Source: Desulfobacteraceae bacterium UBA2771 (lineage in GTDB: Bacteria; Desulfobacterota; Desulfobacteria; Desulfobacterales; Desulfosarcinaceae). From it: a DNA stretch of 6,707 nucleotides. The notes under the pieces were generated by a model, which was given only the letters and a program-made list of their open reading frames with translations, made no database searches and was not told the origin of the DNA. Each line of letters starts with the position of its first letter. The stretch's first letter is position 1. Shown here one piece after another: positions 5,643 through 6,707 of the stretch. Where the stretch lies: contig DEIP01000092.1 of NCBI GenBank assembly GCA_002352605.1, positions 1 through 6,707 on the forward strand, in the 5' to 3' direction. Made by a program: the position numbers and the translations under genes.

Positions 5643-6704
5643 GTGAGTGCTTTAGAACTTCCATTTTTAAAGAATATTGGTCTGATGTTGACATATAAAT
5701 GCACAACGGCCTGCCCTCATTGTATCGTCAAAGCCGGACCGCATCGGACAGAAGAAGTTCTCATTAAAAATGCCGTTAATTGGATTGAACAGGCAGCCAC
5801 ATATCGCGCGGGTCATATCAAAGGTCTGGCATTGACCGGCGGAGAGCCTTTCTATAATCTTGATTTACTCCGAAGAATATCCGATTTTGGTGATGAGCTC
5901 GGAATGGTTGTATCGGTGGTGTCCAATGCTTTTTGGGCCACTTCAAAACCGGCTGCTGTTCAGGTGCTCACGTCGGTCCCAGCCATACGGATGATCTCTC
6001 TCAGCACCGATGTATACCATCAGAAGACGATCTCATTCGATCATGTTGTTAATGCAATCGAAGCAGCGGAGGAATGCGGCTTATCATACAGTGTTGCCGT
6101 ATGCACGGATCGTATCGATGACATCGAATATAAAAAAACGTTAACCAAACTATCTAAAATTATTGATGAAGATAAAATACGTATTTCCATCGCTTTTCCG
6201 GTTGGTCGAGCAGAAAAATTACTGAAAGATTCCAATTACGATACCTCCTCTGAGCCGTGTGTTTCTGCTTGTACAATGGGCAGTTCGCCGATTATTTTCC
6301 CGGATGGAAATGTGTTTGCTTGTATCGGCCCGGTACTGACGCTGAAAAACAAGCATCCTCTGCTATTGGGTAACGTTTATGAAGAACCCTTGGAAACGAT
6401 TTTGGACCGAGCTGAATCGAATTTGCTGTTACATGCAATCAGAATTTGGGGACCCCGGAAACTCGTGGCGGCGCTTAAAAAAGAAGGTTATTCAAATCTC
6501 TTGCCGGATGAATATATAGAGGACTGTGTTTGTGATGCCTGCTACAAACTAATGTCCAATGACCGAATATTGGATTGCCTTATCAACATCTCAGAAGATA
6601 CCGACTTTATCGAAAAAGTTGCATATGGACGCGTTTATTTCCTTAATGAAAGCAGAATGGCCAAAACGTTTATCGCTGACGGCATTCTCACTGCAGAACA
6701 ATAG
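5643..6704 (+). CDS. Radical SAM enzyme with SPASM-like C-terminal cysteine domain
   Basis: This 353-aa protein uses a GTG start, chosen because GGGGAGG (5631-5637) lies just upstream. Cys20-x3-Cys24-x2-Cys27 is the radical SAM motif that binds the [4Fe-4S] cluster used to cleave S-adenosylmethionine. GGEP (66-69) is the SAM-contacting motif, and SVVSN (91-95) and SLSTDVYHQ (119-127) fit later strands of the partial barrel. The C-terminal part has Cys206, Cys210, a PDGNVFAC segment (220-227), LLGNVYEEPL (241-250) and Cys295-x-Cys297-x2-Cys300 with Cys312. This is a SPASM/twitch-like arrangement for one or more auxiliary Fe-S clusters. SPASM proteins mostly modify ribosomal peptides or proteins, so with the 72-aa gene 107 nt upstream a peptide-maturation role is likely but not proven. 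It should be a soluble cytoplasmic, oxygen-sensitive enzyme. The gene is complete, ending 3 nt before the window edge; any downstream operon partners are not visible. Confidence 0.9.
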   Translation: MSALELPFLKNIGLMLTYKCTTACPHCIVKAGPHRTEEVLIKNAVNWIEQAATYRAGHIKGLALTGGEPFYNLDLLRRISDFGDELGMVVSVVSNAFWATSKPAAVQVLTSVPAIRMISLSTDVYHQKTISFDHVVNAIEAAEECGLSYSVAVCTDRIDDIEYKKTLTKLSKIIDEDKIRISIAFPVGRAEKLLKDSNYDTSSEPCVSACTMGSSPIIFPDGNVFACIGPVLTLKNKHPLLLGNVYEEPLETILDRAESNLLLHAIRIWGPRKLVAALKKEGYSNLLPDEYIEDCVCDACYKLMSNDRILDCLINISEDTDFIEKVAYGRVYFLNESRMAKTFIADGILTAEQ

Positions 6705-6707
6705 CAG

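Overview
This window reads as an accessory region of a bacterial chromosome with moderate GC and strong Shine-Dalgarno sites (AAGGAGGGA, GAGAGGAGG, GGGGAGG). The large domain-shuffled caspase-like protein, the radical SAM enzyme next to a small ORF, and the mobile-element debris fit an anaerobic, metabolically diverse bacterium, for example one of the Desulfobacterota. That placement is inference from gene content and is weak, because no housekeeping gene is present to fix the lineage.

Layout. Positions 1-384 hold mobile-element scars. First come two tandem 24-nt repeats of the kind found at IS21-family ends. Then, on the minus strand, comes what looks like the 5' end of a group II intron starting at 384 and lacking its reverse transcriptase. 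Positions 385-935 contain no convincing gene. They hold an 8-bp inverted repeat (479-503), a possible 20-codon micro-ORF (590-652) and four consecutive hairpins (727-820) ahead of a strong ribosome binding site. Positions 936-5038 form a tight two-gene operon with a 2-nt gap: a 555-aa beta-rich protein with a transthyretin-like N-terminus, and an 810-aa multidomain protein. The latter begins with a caspase/legumain-like domain, continues through proline-rich linkers and beta domains, and ends with a carboxypeptidase-regulatory-like domain and a C-terminal domain I cannot name.

Positions 5039-5316 are intergenic, with a long hairpin, a possible promoter and a micro-ORF that opens with an excellent ribosome binding site but has TAG as its third codon. 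Positions 5317-6704 carry a second, co-oriented pair: a 72-aa protein of unknown family and a 353-aa radical SAM enzyme with a SPASM-like cysteine-rich C-terminus, separated by a 107-nt spacer containing a strong hairpin.

How the genes might work together. The most striking observation is that both catalytic positions of the caspase-like domain appear to be replaced (His to Trp97, Cys to Asn142), so it is probably a pseudo-protease used for binding or scaffolding. The small ORF plus radical SAM/SPASM pair has the architecture of a ribosomally synthesised, post-translationally modified peptide (RiPP) locus. Whether the two modules form one system is not shown by the sequence. Co-orientation and proximity make it a testable idea; a possible promoter between them argues for independent expression.
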